NCBI GenBank assembly: GCA_009838845.1
Contig: VXRD01000030.1
Location: 1-41,627, forward strand
Source: Gemmatimonadota bacterium
Lineage (GTDB): Bacteria > Latescibacterota > UBA2968
DNA length: 41,627 nt
Direction: 5' to 3'
Position numbers and translations under genes: made by a program. Below, in pieces: positions 1 to 7,697 of this stretch; position 1 is the first letter of the stretch, and each line of letters begins with the position of its first letter. Under the pieces are notes generated by a model. It did not search any database, was not told where the DNA came from, and saw only the letters and a program-made list of their open reading frames with translations.

Positions 1-15
1 TTTGCATTTTTTTCA

Positions 16-43
16 TTGAAAAATATTCCCATATGAGTATATT
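16..43 (+). promoter_or_regulatory. Possible sigma-70-like promoter upstream of the DUF2283-HTH gene
   Basis: TTGAAA at 16-21 and TATATT at 38-43 are separated by 16 bases in an AT-rich stretch, about 55 bases before the first start codon. The match is only fair, and AT-rich DNA gives such matches by chance. Confidence 0.3.
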
Positions 44-97
44 TTATACGAAAGGATCCCTGATATGAAATCCCTAGAGTATTTTCCCTAAAATGAT

Positions 98-511
98 ATG
101 ATTCATATTACACTGAGTTCTACACCTGCATCTGGTGGCGCAGAAAATGCCGGATCAGATGGCGAACATCAGGACATTATTCTGTCCTATAATGATAAAG
201 ATAAATTGGTATCTATTACAATTGAAAATGCCAGTAAAGATGTGGATCTGAACGATATTCTTTCGGGACACGCAAAAATTTTACATGGAAAAAAAGAAAC
301 CATTTATTCAATTTCAGAATTAGCGGAAAAATTGGACATTACACCACGCACATTGCGCAATACCATCCATTCGATGCGGGCTTCGGGAATAGACATCGGC
401 AAACAATACGGGCCTACATATCCCATTATTCTATCTGAACCTGACGCGCAAAAAATTGTGCAATGGCGCAATGAACACCCAAGAGGTAGGCCCAAATTAG
501 AGTCCGTTTAG
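98..511 (+). CDS. DUF2283-like domain plus helix-turn-helix protein
   Basis: This 137-residue protein has two parts. Residues about 25-55 (DIILSYNDKDKLVSITIENA then SK) match the pattern of DUF2283, a small domain of unknown function often found in toxin-antitoxin or mobile contexts. Residues about 67-120 look like a helix-turn-helix: ISELAEKLDITPRTLRNTI is a typical recognition unit, so DNA binding is likely. The start is the first ATG after an in-frame TAA at 89-91, and it has no clear ribosome binding site. The N-terminal part of the DUF2283 fold looks short, so the domain may be incomplete. No partner gene is visible because the window edge is close. A strong terminator follows. I infer a small transcriptional regulator; its target is unknown. 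Confidence 0.65.
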   Translation: MIHITLSSTPASGGAENAGSDGEHQDIILSYNDKDKLVSITIENASKDVDLNDILSGHAKILHGKKETIYSISELAEKLDITPRTLRNTIHSMRASGIDIGKQYGPTYPIILSEPDAQKIVQWRNEHPRGRPKLESV

Positions 512-533
512 ACAGAACGCTTATGAATTCAAT

Positions 534-560
534 AGCCCTGGAGAAACCCGGGGCTTTTTT
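534..560 (+). terminator. Intrinsic terminator after the DUF2283-HTH gene
   Basis: An 8-pair stem (534-541 with 548-555, including one G-T pair), a 6-base loop and a run of six T make a standard Rho-independent terminator 22 bases after the stop codon. Confidence 0.9.
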
Positions 561-673
561 AGATCACAACACCATTTTGAACCATCTGGCGTTCGTATTG
601 CAGATTTAAAAAAAGGAATTATTTTACTCAAGCTCAATTCTCAGCATTCAGCAACCTTTTTTGGAGGACTACC

Positions 674-2041
674 ATGAACATCATCGTCGTAATGTCCGAC
701 ACCCTGCGCTACGATCACCTGGGCTGTCATGGCAATAACTGGATCCGCACACCGCATATAGACGCATTCTCCAAACGCTGCATGGTCTTTGACCGCGCGT
801 ACCAGGCATCATTCCCAACAATACCCACGCGCACAGACATGATGACCGGCAGACTCACCTTTCCCTTTCGAGGCTGGACGCCACTTCCCGAAGATGAAGT
901 CATCTTGTCCGAACTCCTCACAGACGCGGGATATGTCACCATGCTCTTATGCGACACACCGCACCTGGTAAGAGACGGACATCAATTTGACCGCGGGTTT
1001 TTGGGCTGGGAATGGATTCGCGGGCAAGAAGGCGATCGCTCAATCACAGATGATGTACCCGTCCCCCTCGAATCAGTCCCCGAAAAAATTCGCACACCTG
1101 AGCGCATGCAACAGTATCACTATCGCTGGCGTGCAGCACACTGGGAAACAGAACGCGACACCTTTGTCGCACGCACCATGCAACGCGCCGCAGACTGGCT
1201 GGAAGCAAACCACACCCACGAAAAATTCTTCCTCTACATCGACACCTTTGACCCTCACGAACCGTGGGATCCCCCCGCGCACTACGTCAATATGTACAAC
1301 CCCGACTACACAGGCGAAGTCATCGACCATCCCATTTACGACTATTGCGATTACCTGAGCGCAGAAGAAATCAAACACACGCGGGCACTATACGCAGGTG
1401 AAGTCACACTCATGGACACCTGGGTCGGTCACCTGTTGGAAAAAGTAGAAAACCTGAATCTCTGGGAAGACACCGCCGTGATCTTCATGTCTGATCACGG
1501 GCATTATATCGGCGACCACGGACGCATTGGCAAAAGCGGACAGGGACCAGACGGCGACTGGCCCTATTACGAAGAAGTATCCCACACAGCTTTCATGGGA
1601 TATATACCCGGCAGCAACGCAGCGGGAAAACGCACAAAAGTCCTGACACAACCCGTCGATTTCATGCCCACAATTCTCGATCTGGCAGGCATAAAAAAAC
1701 CCGATGGACTGCACGGCATATCCGTCGCCCCCATCTTAAAAGGCGAAAAAGCAGAAGAACAACGGAAAGTCGCCGTCACATCGGCAACCCTGCCAGTGCG
1801 CGAAGACCGCAGCGTGTGCTCCAGCATCACAGACGGCAACTGGACATTGCACTATCGCGGACCCAACTGGCCGGCGGAACTATACGACCTCCAAACAGAC
1901 CTCGCGCAAAAGAACAACATATATAACCAGCAAAACATGGCCGAAGCACAGCGACTGCACCAAGCGTATCTGGAAGTATTAAAAGGCGCGGGAACGCCCG
2001 AGGAAAAATTCGCATTGCGGACAGAATTGCCCAACGCATAA
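674..2041 (+). CDS. Sulfatase-family hydrolase with Thr at the nucleophile position
   Basis: This 455-residue protein has the alkaline phosphatase/sulfatase fold. It opens with a metal-site segment (D9 in VMSDTLRYDHLGCHG) and has DPHEPWD (H195) and FMSDHGHYIGDHG (D274, H275), with K287 just after. In type I sulfatases the C-x-P-x-R motif carries the Cys that becomes formylglycine. Here the aligned motif is T49-I-P-T-R53, followed by the usual MMTG. Neither Cys nor Ser is present, so formylglycine cannot form at that site. The enzyme may use Thr as nucleophile, as phosphodiesterases and phosphatases of the superfamily do, or it may be inactive. There is no signal peptide, so it is probably cytoplasmic. 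GGAGG at 663-667 fixes the start. The gene converges on the CoA-transferase gene with a 4-base gap. Confidence 0.85.
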   Translation: MNIIVVMSDTLRYDHLGCHGNNWIRTPHIDAFSKRCMVFDRAYQASFPTIPTRTDMMTGRLTFPFRGWTPLPEDEVILSELLTDAGYVTMLLCDTPHLVRDGHQFDRGFLGWEWIRGQEGDRSITDDVPVPLESVPEKIRTPERMQQYHYRWRAAHWETERDTFVARTMQRAADWLEANHTHEKFFLYIDTFDPHEPWDPPAHYVNMYNPDYTGEVIDHPIYDYCDYLSAEEIKHTRALYAGEVTLMDTWVGHLLEKVENLNLWEDTAVIFMSDHGHYIGDHGRIGKSGQGPDGDWPYYEEVSHTAFMGYIPGSNAAGKRTKVLTQPVDFMPTILDLAGIKKPDGLHGISVAPILKGEKAEEQRKVAVTSATLPVREDRSVCSSITDGNWTLHYRGPNWPAELYDLQTDLAQKNNIYNQQNMAEAQRLHQAYLEVLKGAGTPEEKFALRTELPNA

Positions 2042-2045
2042 AAAT

Positions 2046-3272
2046 TCAAATGGCGCCGTCGCTTCGGAGTTTCTCAATCTCTGGTACTGAATATCCGAGA
2101 TATTCACTCAGAACCTGCTCGTTGTGTTCTCCCAGTGAAGGCCCGCGCCGGGGTTCAACCGATCCGCCGCCGACCTCTATGGGACTCGCCACCACCCGGA
2201 CGGCTCCGAACTCCGGATGCGGCAACGCCAGTATCATATTATCCTCGGCCACCTGCGGGTCGGCAAAAGCTTGCTCAACCGTATTCACGGGCGCGCAAGG
2301 CACCTTGCCCTTGAGCAGCGCCAGCCAATCGTCGGTTGTCTTCTTGCGGAAGAGATCCTTCAGAATCGGAACCAGAATATCCCGATTCTCCAGGCGATCC
2401 GCAAAAGAGCAGAACCGGGAATCTTCCGCCAGTTCCGGCACTCCCAGAACGCGTACCAGATTTTGAAAAAACTTCTCCTTTGCGCACATGATCACGAGCC
2501 ATCCGTCCCTGGTCGGCACCACCTGAGACGGGATCTGTGACGGATGAGAAGAATCGGGCGTCCGATGCGCCTGATACCCTCTGGTCAGGAACCACGCCGC
2601 CACATATCCCAGATTCGCCAGCGCCGTATCGAACAGATTCACATCTACGTCGCACCCCAGGTCCGTCTGTCTGGCGCGAAAAATCGCGCTGACCATGCCC
2701 AGGGACGCCATGGTGCCCGCGCCGAGATCCACGAGAGAAAGCCCTGTCTTCGTCGGTGGACCGTCTGGCTCGCCCGTAAGACTCATCCATCCGGCATATC
2801 CCTGCATCAGATAATCGTATCCCGGTTCGCCCGCCCGAGACCCCTGCCGTCCAAATGCGGAAAGCGAGCAGCATACAATTGAAGCCTTGATTGCACTCAG
2901 CGCCGGATAGTCCAGACCCAGCCGGGCAGGAAGGTCTCCGCGCAAGTTGTTGAACACCCCATCCGAAATCCCCACCAGCCGATGCAACACCTCCCGCCCG
3001 CCTGGATGCTGCAAATTCAGCGTCATACTCTTCTTGTTTCGGTTGAAACTCTGGAAATACACGCTATCCTGTTCAGCGGTATAGGGAGGCACGTAACGCG
3101 CGACATCGCCACCTGTCTCGGGATTCTCGACCTTGATGATTTCCGCCCCAAGGTCCGCCAGCATCATCGTTGCCCACGGACCCGCTCCGAACTGCTCCAC
3201 CGAGACAATCCTTATTCCATGCAGGGGAGGATGTTGGTTTTGGTCGTGCAAGTTAACCCTCTTCTTTTTCAA
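2046..3272 (-). CDS. Family III (CaiB/BaiF) CoA-transferase
   Basis: This 408-residue protein is a CaiB/BaiF-type CoA-transferase, which moves CoA between carboxylic acids. Residues about 16-60 hold the characteristic GIRIVSVEQFGAGPWATMML segment and the ADLGAEIIKVENP turn. The catalytic Asp is D182 in LSLVDLGAG. Length is normal for the family. The start is a TTG whose last two bases overlap the stop of the CitE gene, so translation is probably coupled. It is the last gene of a MaoC-CitE-CoA-transferase operon. That context suggests it activates a C4-C5 dicarboxylic acid such as mesaconate, itaconate or citramalate, but sequence alone does not fix the acid. Formyl-CoA, carnitine or bile acid transferases share the same fold. 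Confidence 0.88.
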   Translation of the reverse strand: MKKKRVNLHDQNQHPPLHGIRIVSVEQFGAGPWATMMLADLGAEIIKVENPETGGDVARYVPPYTAEQDSVYFQSFNRNKKSMTLNLQHPGGREVLHRLVGISDGVFNNLRGDLPARLGLDYPALSAIKASIVCCSLSAFGRQGSRAGEPGYDYLMQGYAGWMSLTGEPDGPPTKTGLSLVDLGAGTMASLGMVSAIFRARQTDLGCDVDVNLFDTALANLGYVAAWFLTRGYQAHRTPDSSHPSQIPSQVVPTRDGWLVIMCAKEKFFQNLVRVLGVPELAEDSRFCSFADRLENRDILVPILKDLFRKKTTDDWLALLKGKVPCAPVNTVEQAFADPQVAEDNMILALPHPEFGAVRVVASPIEVGGGSVEPRRGPSLGEHNEQVLSEYLGYSVPEIEKLRSDGAI

Positions 3273-4144
3273 TCGGCCTGCTGGTCATTGGGCTCTCCCT
3301 CAAGACGATCCAGGATCCATCGCGCCCGTTCCAGAATCGGCCTATCTACCATCCGGCCATCTACAGTCGCCGGGCCTTCGTCTGCCCGCCGTTCAAAAGC
3401 CTCAACAATTCGCCGTGCCCACCTCTCCTCGACCTCCGTGGGACTGAAAATTTCATTCACTGCCCCAACCTGACCCGGATGGATCACAGCTTTTCCGGCA
3501 AACCCCAGATCCCTGGCCTGCCGCGCCTCCGCGGCCAGCCCGTCAAGATCACCGATGTCCGTAAACACCTTGTCTATAGCCCGGATTTGTCCGCTTGCCG
3601 CAGCCACCGCCAGCGCCGACCGAGCGTAATTGACCAATCCCTGTCCCGGATGCGAAAAGAGGCCCATATCCAGCGCGAAATCCTCCGCGCCGAACATAAG
3701 CCCCACCAGCCTGGGTGTAACGGATGCGATCGCAGGAGCCTGAACCAGACCCCGGGCACTCTCAATGATTGCCAGAAGCCCGACGCCTCCGGATGGAATA
3801 CCCGCTCTGGTCTCGTGTCGGTCCAGCCACTGGCACACCTGAAGCACATCCTCCGGTCCCTGCACTTTGGGCAACACGAGCCCTTGTAGCCCCGCACGCG
3901 CGATCGCCTGCAGATCGGCGTCCAATTCGGAGGAACCGGCCTCGTGAACCCTGACGAATCGCATTGGGCCGCCACGCGCGCCATCCAGTGCGGCAGCGAC
4001 ACGACTGCGCGCAACATCCTTCTCGGCCTCCGGGACGCCGTCCTCCAGATCGAATATCAGCACATCCGCCGGCAGACCCAGAGCCTTGTCGATCATACGC
4101 TGCTGGTGCCCCGGCACAAAAAGCCAGGACCGCATCGACTTCAC
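3269..4144 (-). CDS. CitE-like lyase (HpcH/HpaI aldolase family)
   Basis: This 291-residue protein matches the CitE / malyl-CoA lyase-like branch of the HpcH/HpaI aldolases, which are TIM barrels that split or join acyl-CoA esters using Mg2+. The signature is strong: RSWLFVPGHQQRM at the N-terminus, LIFDLEDGVPEAEK (metal and CoA site), RFVRVHEA, GLVLPKVQGPEDV, LLAIIESARGLV, GLMFGAEDFALDMG and KAVIHPGQV. All usual conserved stretches are present, so it should be active. The start is a GTG overlapping the MaoC stop by 4 bases (GTGA), with ATG at codon 4 as an alternative. Between a MaoC hydratase and a CoA-transferase, the likely role is cleavage of citramalyl-CoA or beta-methylmalyl-CoA. Those two cannot be told apart here. 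Confidence 0.88.
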   Translation of the reverse strand: MKSMRSWLFVPGHQQRMIDKALGLPADVLIFDLEDGVPEAEKDVARSRVAAALDGARGGPMRFVRVHEAGSSELDADLQAIARAGLQGLVLPKVQGPEDVLQVCQWLDRHETRAGIPSGGVGLLAIIESARGLVQAPAIASVTPRLVGLMFGAEDFALDMGLFSHPGQGLVNYARSALAVAAASGQIRAIDKVFTDIGDLDGLAAEARQARDLGFAGKAVIHPGQVGAVNEIFSPTEVEERWARRIVEAFERRADEGPATVDGRMVDRPILERARWILDRLEGEPNDQQAD

Positions 4145-4671
4145 CCGTCTTTCTCCTCGTGAATTTCGGGAAAAGTATCCTCCAACGGCGCGTGCGCCCG
4201 CTTATAGACCATCACGCTACGAGTCAGATCTATGACGACGCGGCCGTGCTGATTCACGCCCCGCGTGCGCACCTTCACGATGCCCGCTTCCGGGTAAGAC
4301 TTCGACTCCCGCCTGGCGAGCACCTCCGTCTCGCAATAGAGCGTATCTCCCACAAATACAGGGTTCGGAAGCCGGATCTCGCTCCAACCCAGGTTCGCCA
4401 TCGCCTGCTCGCTCACGTCCGGGACACTCATCCCCACGACCAGCGCGAGCGTAAACGTGCTGTTCACCAGAATCTTTCCCCACCGCGTCCGGCGGGCGTA
4501 CTCCTCGTCAAAGTGAAGCGGATTGGTATTCAGGGTCAGGTGTGTGAACAGCTGATTGTCAGCCGTCGTCACCGTCCGCCCGAACCGGCTTCGATAGACT
4601 TCGCCCACCTCGAAATCCTCATAGCATCTTCCGGTCCAGCCCGGTATCACTTTTTTCTCTATTTTCTCCAT
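4141..4671 (-). CDS. MaoC-family acyl-CoA hydratase
   Basis: This 176-residue single hot-dog-fold protein resembles MaoC-type hydratases of the mesaconyl-CoA/itaconyl-CoA group. GRCYEDFEVGEVYRS and the HFDEEYARRTRWGKILVNST segment (about residues 53-73) contain the NPLHFD motif, where MaoC enzymes place the catalytic Asp and His. LPNPVFVGDTLYCETEV is the usual second half. It is the first gene of the operon, with AAGGGG just before its ATG. Hydration of an enoyl-CoA made by the downstream CoA-transferase, then cleavage by the CitE-like protein, gives a coherent three-step route. In the few 60-base lines I counted by eye this operon ran about 53-70% GC, against about 47-60% in the permease and monooxygenase next door. 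That is a weak hint of separate origin. Confidence 0.85.
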   Translation of the reverse strand: MEKIEKKVIPGWTGRCYEDFEVGEVYRSRFGRTVTTADNQLFTHLTLNTNPLHFDEEYARRTRWGKILVNSTFTLALVVGMSVPDVSEQAMANLGWSEIRLPNPVFVGDTLYCETEVLARRESKSYPEAGIVKVRTRGVNQHGRVVIDLTRSVMVYKRAHAPLEDTFPEIHEEKDG

Positions 4672-4742
4672 ACCAGACCCCTTTGCGTCAATATAATTCG
4701 CTGCAATCCGATGTCCACCGCTTTATCGCCCCTCTCTACTCA

Positions 4743-5162
4743 TCACTCGTTCGTCCCTCGGCGCATCTCAAAGATACGCACGACAATGTACATACCGAGT
4801 GAAACAATAAAAAAGACGAGCAACATCCACGCGATAGATTGCAGAGATTCGATAACCGTACGATAGATCTCGAGCACCCAGCGTTCGGTAGTCAGTTCAA
4901 AGGGCGGCATATCGCGGGATTTACCTGCGGGATCGAAATGCTCCTGCGGCAAAATATAACGCTCCAGAGAACGGACACGCACACCCCCAGAAATACCCAC
5001 CACAAAAATCGCAAACTTCATATAGCGCACCCACGCGCTTGCTATTGCATCATCAATAAGCCGGTGAAGAATACTGGTAATCGCGCTACTAAACGCACGC
5101 ACGGCAATAAAAGACACGAGAGCGGCGACTACGAGCGTGATGAGAAGAAGTGTAAAGAACAT
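4743..5162 (-). CDS. Small two-TM membrane protein of unknown function
   Basis: This 139-residue protein has a membrane segment at the N-terminus (FFTLLLITLVVAALVSFIAV) and another near the C-terminus (WMLLVFFIVSLGMYIVVRIF). A weaker hydrophobic stretch lies in the middle (FAIFVVGISGG). The reading frame runs upstream to 5264, but the start at 5162 is preferred because GGAGGTCCTCCT lies directly before that ATG and membrane segment 1 begins there. It ends with a charged tail (EMRRGTNE). It lies 102 bases downstream of the FtsX permease on the same strand and could be cotranscribed. I do not recognise a family. Confidence 0.6.
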   Translation of the reverse strand: MFFTLLLITLVVAALVSFIAVRAFSSAITSILHRLIDDAIASAWVRYMKFAIFVVGISGGVRVRSLERYILPQEHFDPAGKSRDMPPFELTTERWVLEIYRTVIESLQSIAWMLLVFFIVSLGMYIVVRIFEMRRGTNE

Positions 5163-5264
5163 AGGAGGACCTCCATAGTAGTGATCAATTTCAATATTAT
5201 ACGTGTTAGCAAAGCGTGAGTTCCCCTGGATTACTGGCATTGTGCTGCGACTCCTGTTACACAC

Positions 5265-7691
5265 CTATTCATGCCGCAGTATTTCTACCGGATTGGTATT
5301 CGCAACCCTGAACGCCTGCGTACCAACGGTCAAAAGTGCAATTAAAAGTGCAAGCAAACCCGAAAACACAAAAGGCCACAAACTGAAAGATGCGCGATAC
5401 GCAAAATTTTGCAAATAGGTATTTGTCAAATAATAGGCAACGGGCCAGGCAATGAGATTGGCGACAAGCACCAGCTTCAAAAACGCTTTGGACAACAACA
5501 AAACAACACTTGAAACAGACGCACCGAGCACCTTGCGAATACCAATCTCGCGCCTGCGGCGTTCAGCCGTAAAAGCCGCCAGCCCGAACAAACCCAAACA
5601 CGCCAGCAAACACACCAACCCGGCAAAAGCGGTAACAGCCTGCCCCAAAACCCTTTCCACCCGATAAATTGCATCGAGTTCCTCATCGAGAAATGTAAAC
5701 TCAAAAGGCTTATCTGCTGGCATAAATGTATCCCAGGTCTCCTCGAGAAAAGGTCGAACCTCTGGAAAATCGCGCACCCGCAACGCCAGATAATCGTAAA
5801 ACCACTGCCGATAAGCAAAAACCGCCGGACCAATCGGTTCGCGAAGAGAAGCATAGTGAAAATCTGCAATCACACCAATCACAGCCCCCCTGGCATCATC
5901 TTCTGAACGCGCCCGCCCAAAACGCCGTCCCACGGCATCCTCCATTGTCCAGCCAAGCGCGCGCACAGCGGTCTCATTGAGAATATACGCATGCGTGCGG
6001 TCGCGCTCAACCCCGGATGAAAACGTGCGACCAGCCAAAATGGACACACCGAAAGTAGCAAAAAAATCTTCATCCGCTTCTTGCACGGGCATCCGCCACT
6101 CGGTATGATCATGACCTTCGGGCTTGACAATCCGCACAAAACCACCGCCATCTTGCCCGGGCAAAAAGCGAAAAGCAGACACCGAAACAATATTGGGATG
6201 TTTCAAAAACGCCTGCTTTACAGTATTGTACTGCGCCACGAGCCAGGGATCATCATTGGTCTTGAGCCGGCGATCCAGCTTAAAGATCGGCAGCAAAACG
6301 AGATGCTCTTTGTCAAAACCGAGATCCTTGTCCTGAATAAAGTCCAATTGCCGATAAATAACATCCGCAACAATCATAAGCAAAATGGCAATGGCAAATT
6401 GCGCCACAACCAGAACCTGCCGAAGCCGCGCACCCGGCAAATACGCGACGCCCTTGAGCACATCAGCCGGACGAAACCCGGAAAAATAAAGCGCGGGATA
6501 CACCCCCGCCATCAAACCCACGAACGCGGCAAGCGCTAAAAGCCCCGGCAAGAGCACGAACAGCATCGGCGCATCCAACGCGTAATGTGCGTCCGTCTGC
6601 GCGCTGAGTTCCAACAATGCGACGCGCGCAAGGGGCACGGCTACAACCACAGCGAAAAGCGCGAGCAAAACTGTCTCGCACAAAAATTGCTGAATCAACT
6701 GACCGCGTCGCGCACCAACCACCTTCCGCATCCCCACCTCGCGCGCGCGGAACATCGAACGCGCCGTAGCGAGATTGACAAAATTGATCGCGGCAATCGC
6801 CAGAACCAGCACCGCAATAGCCGCAAAAAGATAGAGCGCCTGCACATCGCCGCCCGAAGGCAAATTGTAATCCTGAACCCCATACAGATGCAACCGCGCA
6901 AGAGGCTGCAAGCGAAACGAAAGAATGCGGCGCACATCTGCGCCCATATGCCGTTCAATAACACCCGACATTTTTGCTTCAAATTCACCCGCATCTACCC
7001 CATCGCGCAAACGCACAAAAGTCTCAATACCCGCCTGTTGCACCAACCCCCGCCACTGCGTCCAATCAAAAATAGCCTCCACTGTCCGCCCATTGGTAAA
7101 ATGCAACAAATCAAACTGAATGGACGAAAACCTCGGAGGCGTCTGCAAAACAGCGGCAACCGTATAATCGCCGCCGTAATACCGCTCGCGAATCGTAATA
7201 ACTTTGCCTATGGGATCGGCCTCGCCAAACAACCGCTCTGCCGCTGACTCTGTAATCGCAACCCGATACGGCTGCGACAACGCGCTGGCATCGCCCATAG
7301 CAAAAGGAAAGCGAAACAACTCAAAAAACCGGTCATCAACCTGCCCCTGCGCCAGCGTAAGCTCCCGGTCCTCATACTGCACCACAACCGGATAAATGCG
7401 ATTTTTGGACGCCAACTCAACTTCGGGCATCTCCGCCTCAAGTGTCCGGGCGAGTGCCCCCGAAGTTAGCCACCGCACCTGCGTCTGCTCATTGCTCACC
7501 CGCTCTCGCAAAACCCGATAAATGCGATGCACATCCGGATGAAACCGGTCATAGCTCATCTCGCAATAAATAATCACAATCGCCATCACACAACACGACA
7601 GCCCCACAATAAGACTGAGCAAATTGATCAGCGTATCGCGCTTGTGCGACCACAGATTGCGGCATGCGATGGTGAAATAGTTGGAGAACAT
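5265..7691 (-). CDS. FtsX/MacB-type orphan ABC permease
   Basis: This 808-residue membrane protein has the duplicated MacB-like layout: TM1 at about residues 20-43, a large periplasmic domain, and an FtsX core at about 285-400 with AREVGMRKVVGARRGQ. A second N-terminal-like TM at about 425-447 and a second periplasmic domain follow. A final FtsX core carries RREIGIRKVLGAS near residue 710. Such permeases normally work with an ATPase of the LolD/MacB type on lipids, lipoproteins or peptides. No such ATPase is in the window, so this is an orphan permease like the ADOP-type proteins of Acidobacteria. It starts 6 bases after the monooxygenase stop with no clear ribosome binding site, suggesting readthrough from that operon. 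Two homologues lie at 33864 and 39773. Confidence 0.85.
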   Translation of the reverse strand: MFSNYFTIACRNLWSHKRDTLINLLSLIVGLSCCVMAIVIIYCEMSYDRFHPDVHRIYRVLRERVSNEQTQVRWLTSGALARTLEAEMPEVELASKNRIYPVVVQYEDRELTLAQGQVDDRFFELFRFPFAMGDASALSQPYRVAITESAAERLFGEADPIGKVITIRERYYGGDYTVAAVLQTPPRFSSIQFDLLHFTNGRTVEAIFDWTQWRGLVQQAGIETFVRLRDGVDAGEFEAKMSGVIERHMGADVRRILSFRLQPLARLHLYGVQDYNLPSGGDVQALYLFAAIAVLVLAIAAINFVNLATARSMFRAREVGMRKVVGARRGQLIQQFLCETVLLALFAVVVAVPLARVALLELSAQTDAHYALDAPMLFVLLPGLLALAAFVGLMAGVYPALYFSGFRPADVLKGVAYLPGARLRQVLVVAQFAIAILLMIVADVIYRQLDFIQDKDLGFDKEHLVLLPIFKLDRRLKTNDDPWLVAQYNTVKQAFLKHPNIVSVSAFRFLPGQDGGGFVRIVKPEGHDHTEWRMPVQEADEDFFATFGVSILAGRTFSSGVERDRTHAYILNETAVRALGWTMEDAVGRRFGRARSEDDARGAVIGVIADFHYASLREPIGPAVFAYRQWFYDYLALRVRDFPEVRPFLEETWDTFMPADKPFEFTFLDEELDAIYRVERVLGQAVTAFAGLVCLLACLGLFGLAAFTAERRRREIGIRKVLGASVSSVVLLLSKAFLKLVLVANLIAWPVAYYLTNTYLQNFAYRASFSLWPFVFSGLLALLIALLTVGTQAFRVANTNPVEILRHE

Positions 7692-7697
7692 GAGAAT

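Noticed and set aside
2046-4671. Recent horizontal transfer of the MaoC-CitE-CoA-transferase operon
   Set aside because: Only a mild GC difference in a few hand-counted lines and no flanking mobile element, so the claim is too weak.
3964-4866. A 300-codon plus-strand open frame across the CitE and MaoC genes
   Set aside because: Low-complexity Arg/His/Pro translation and conflict with two well-conserved minus-strand genes.
5163-5264. N-terminal extension of the small membrane protein
   Set aside because: The strong GGAGG site sits directly before the ATG at 5162, and the extra residues are unlike a membrane protein start.
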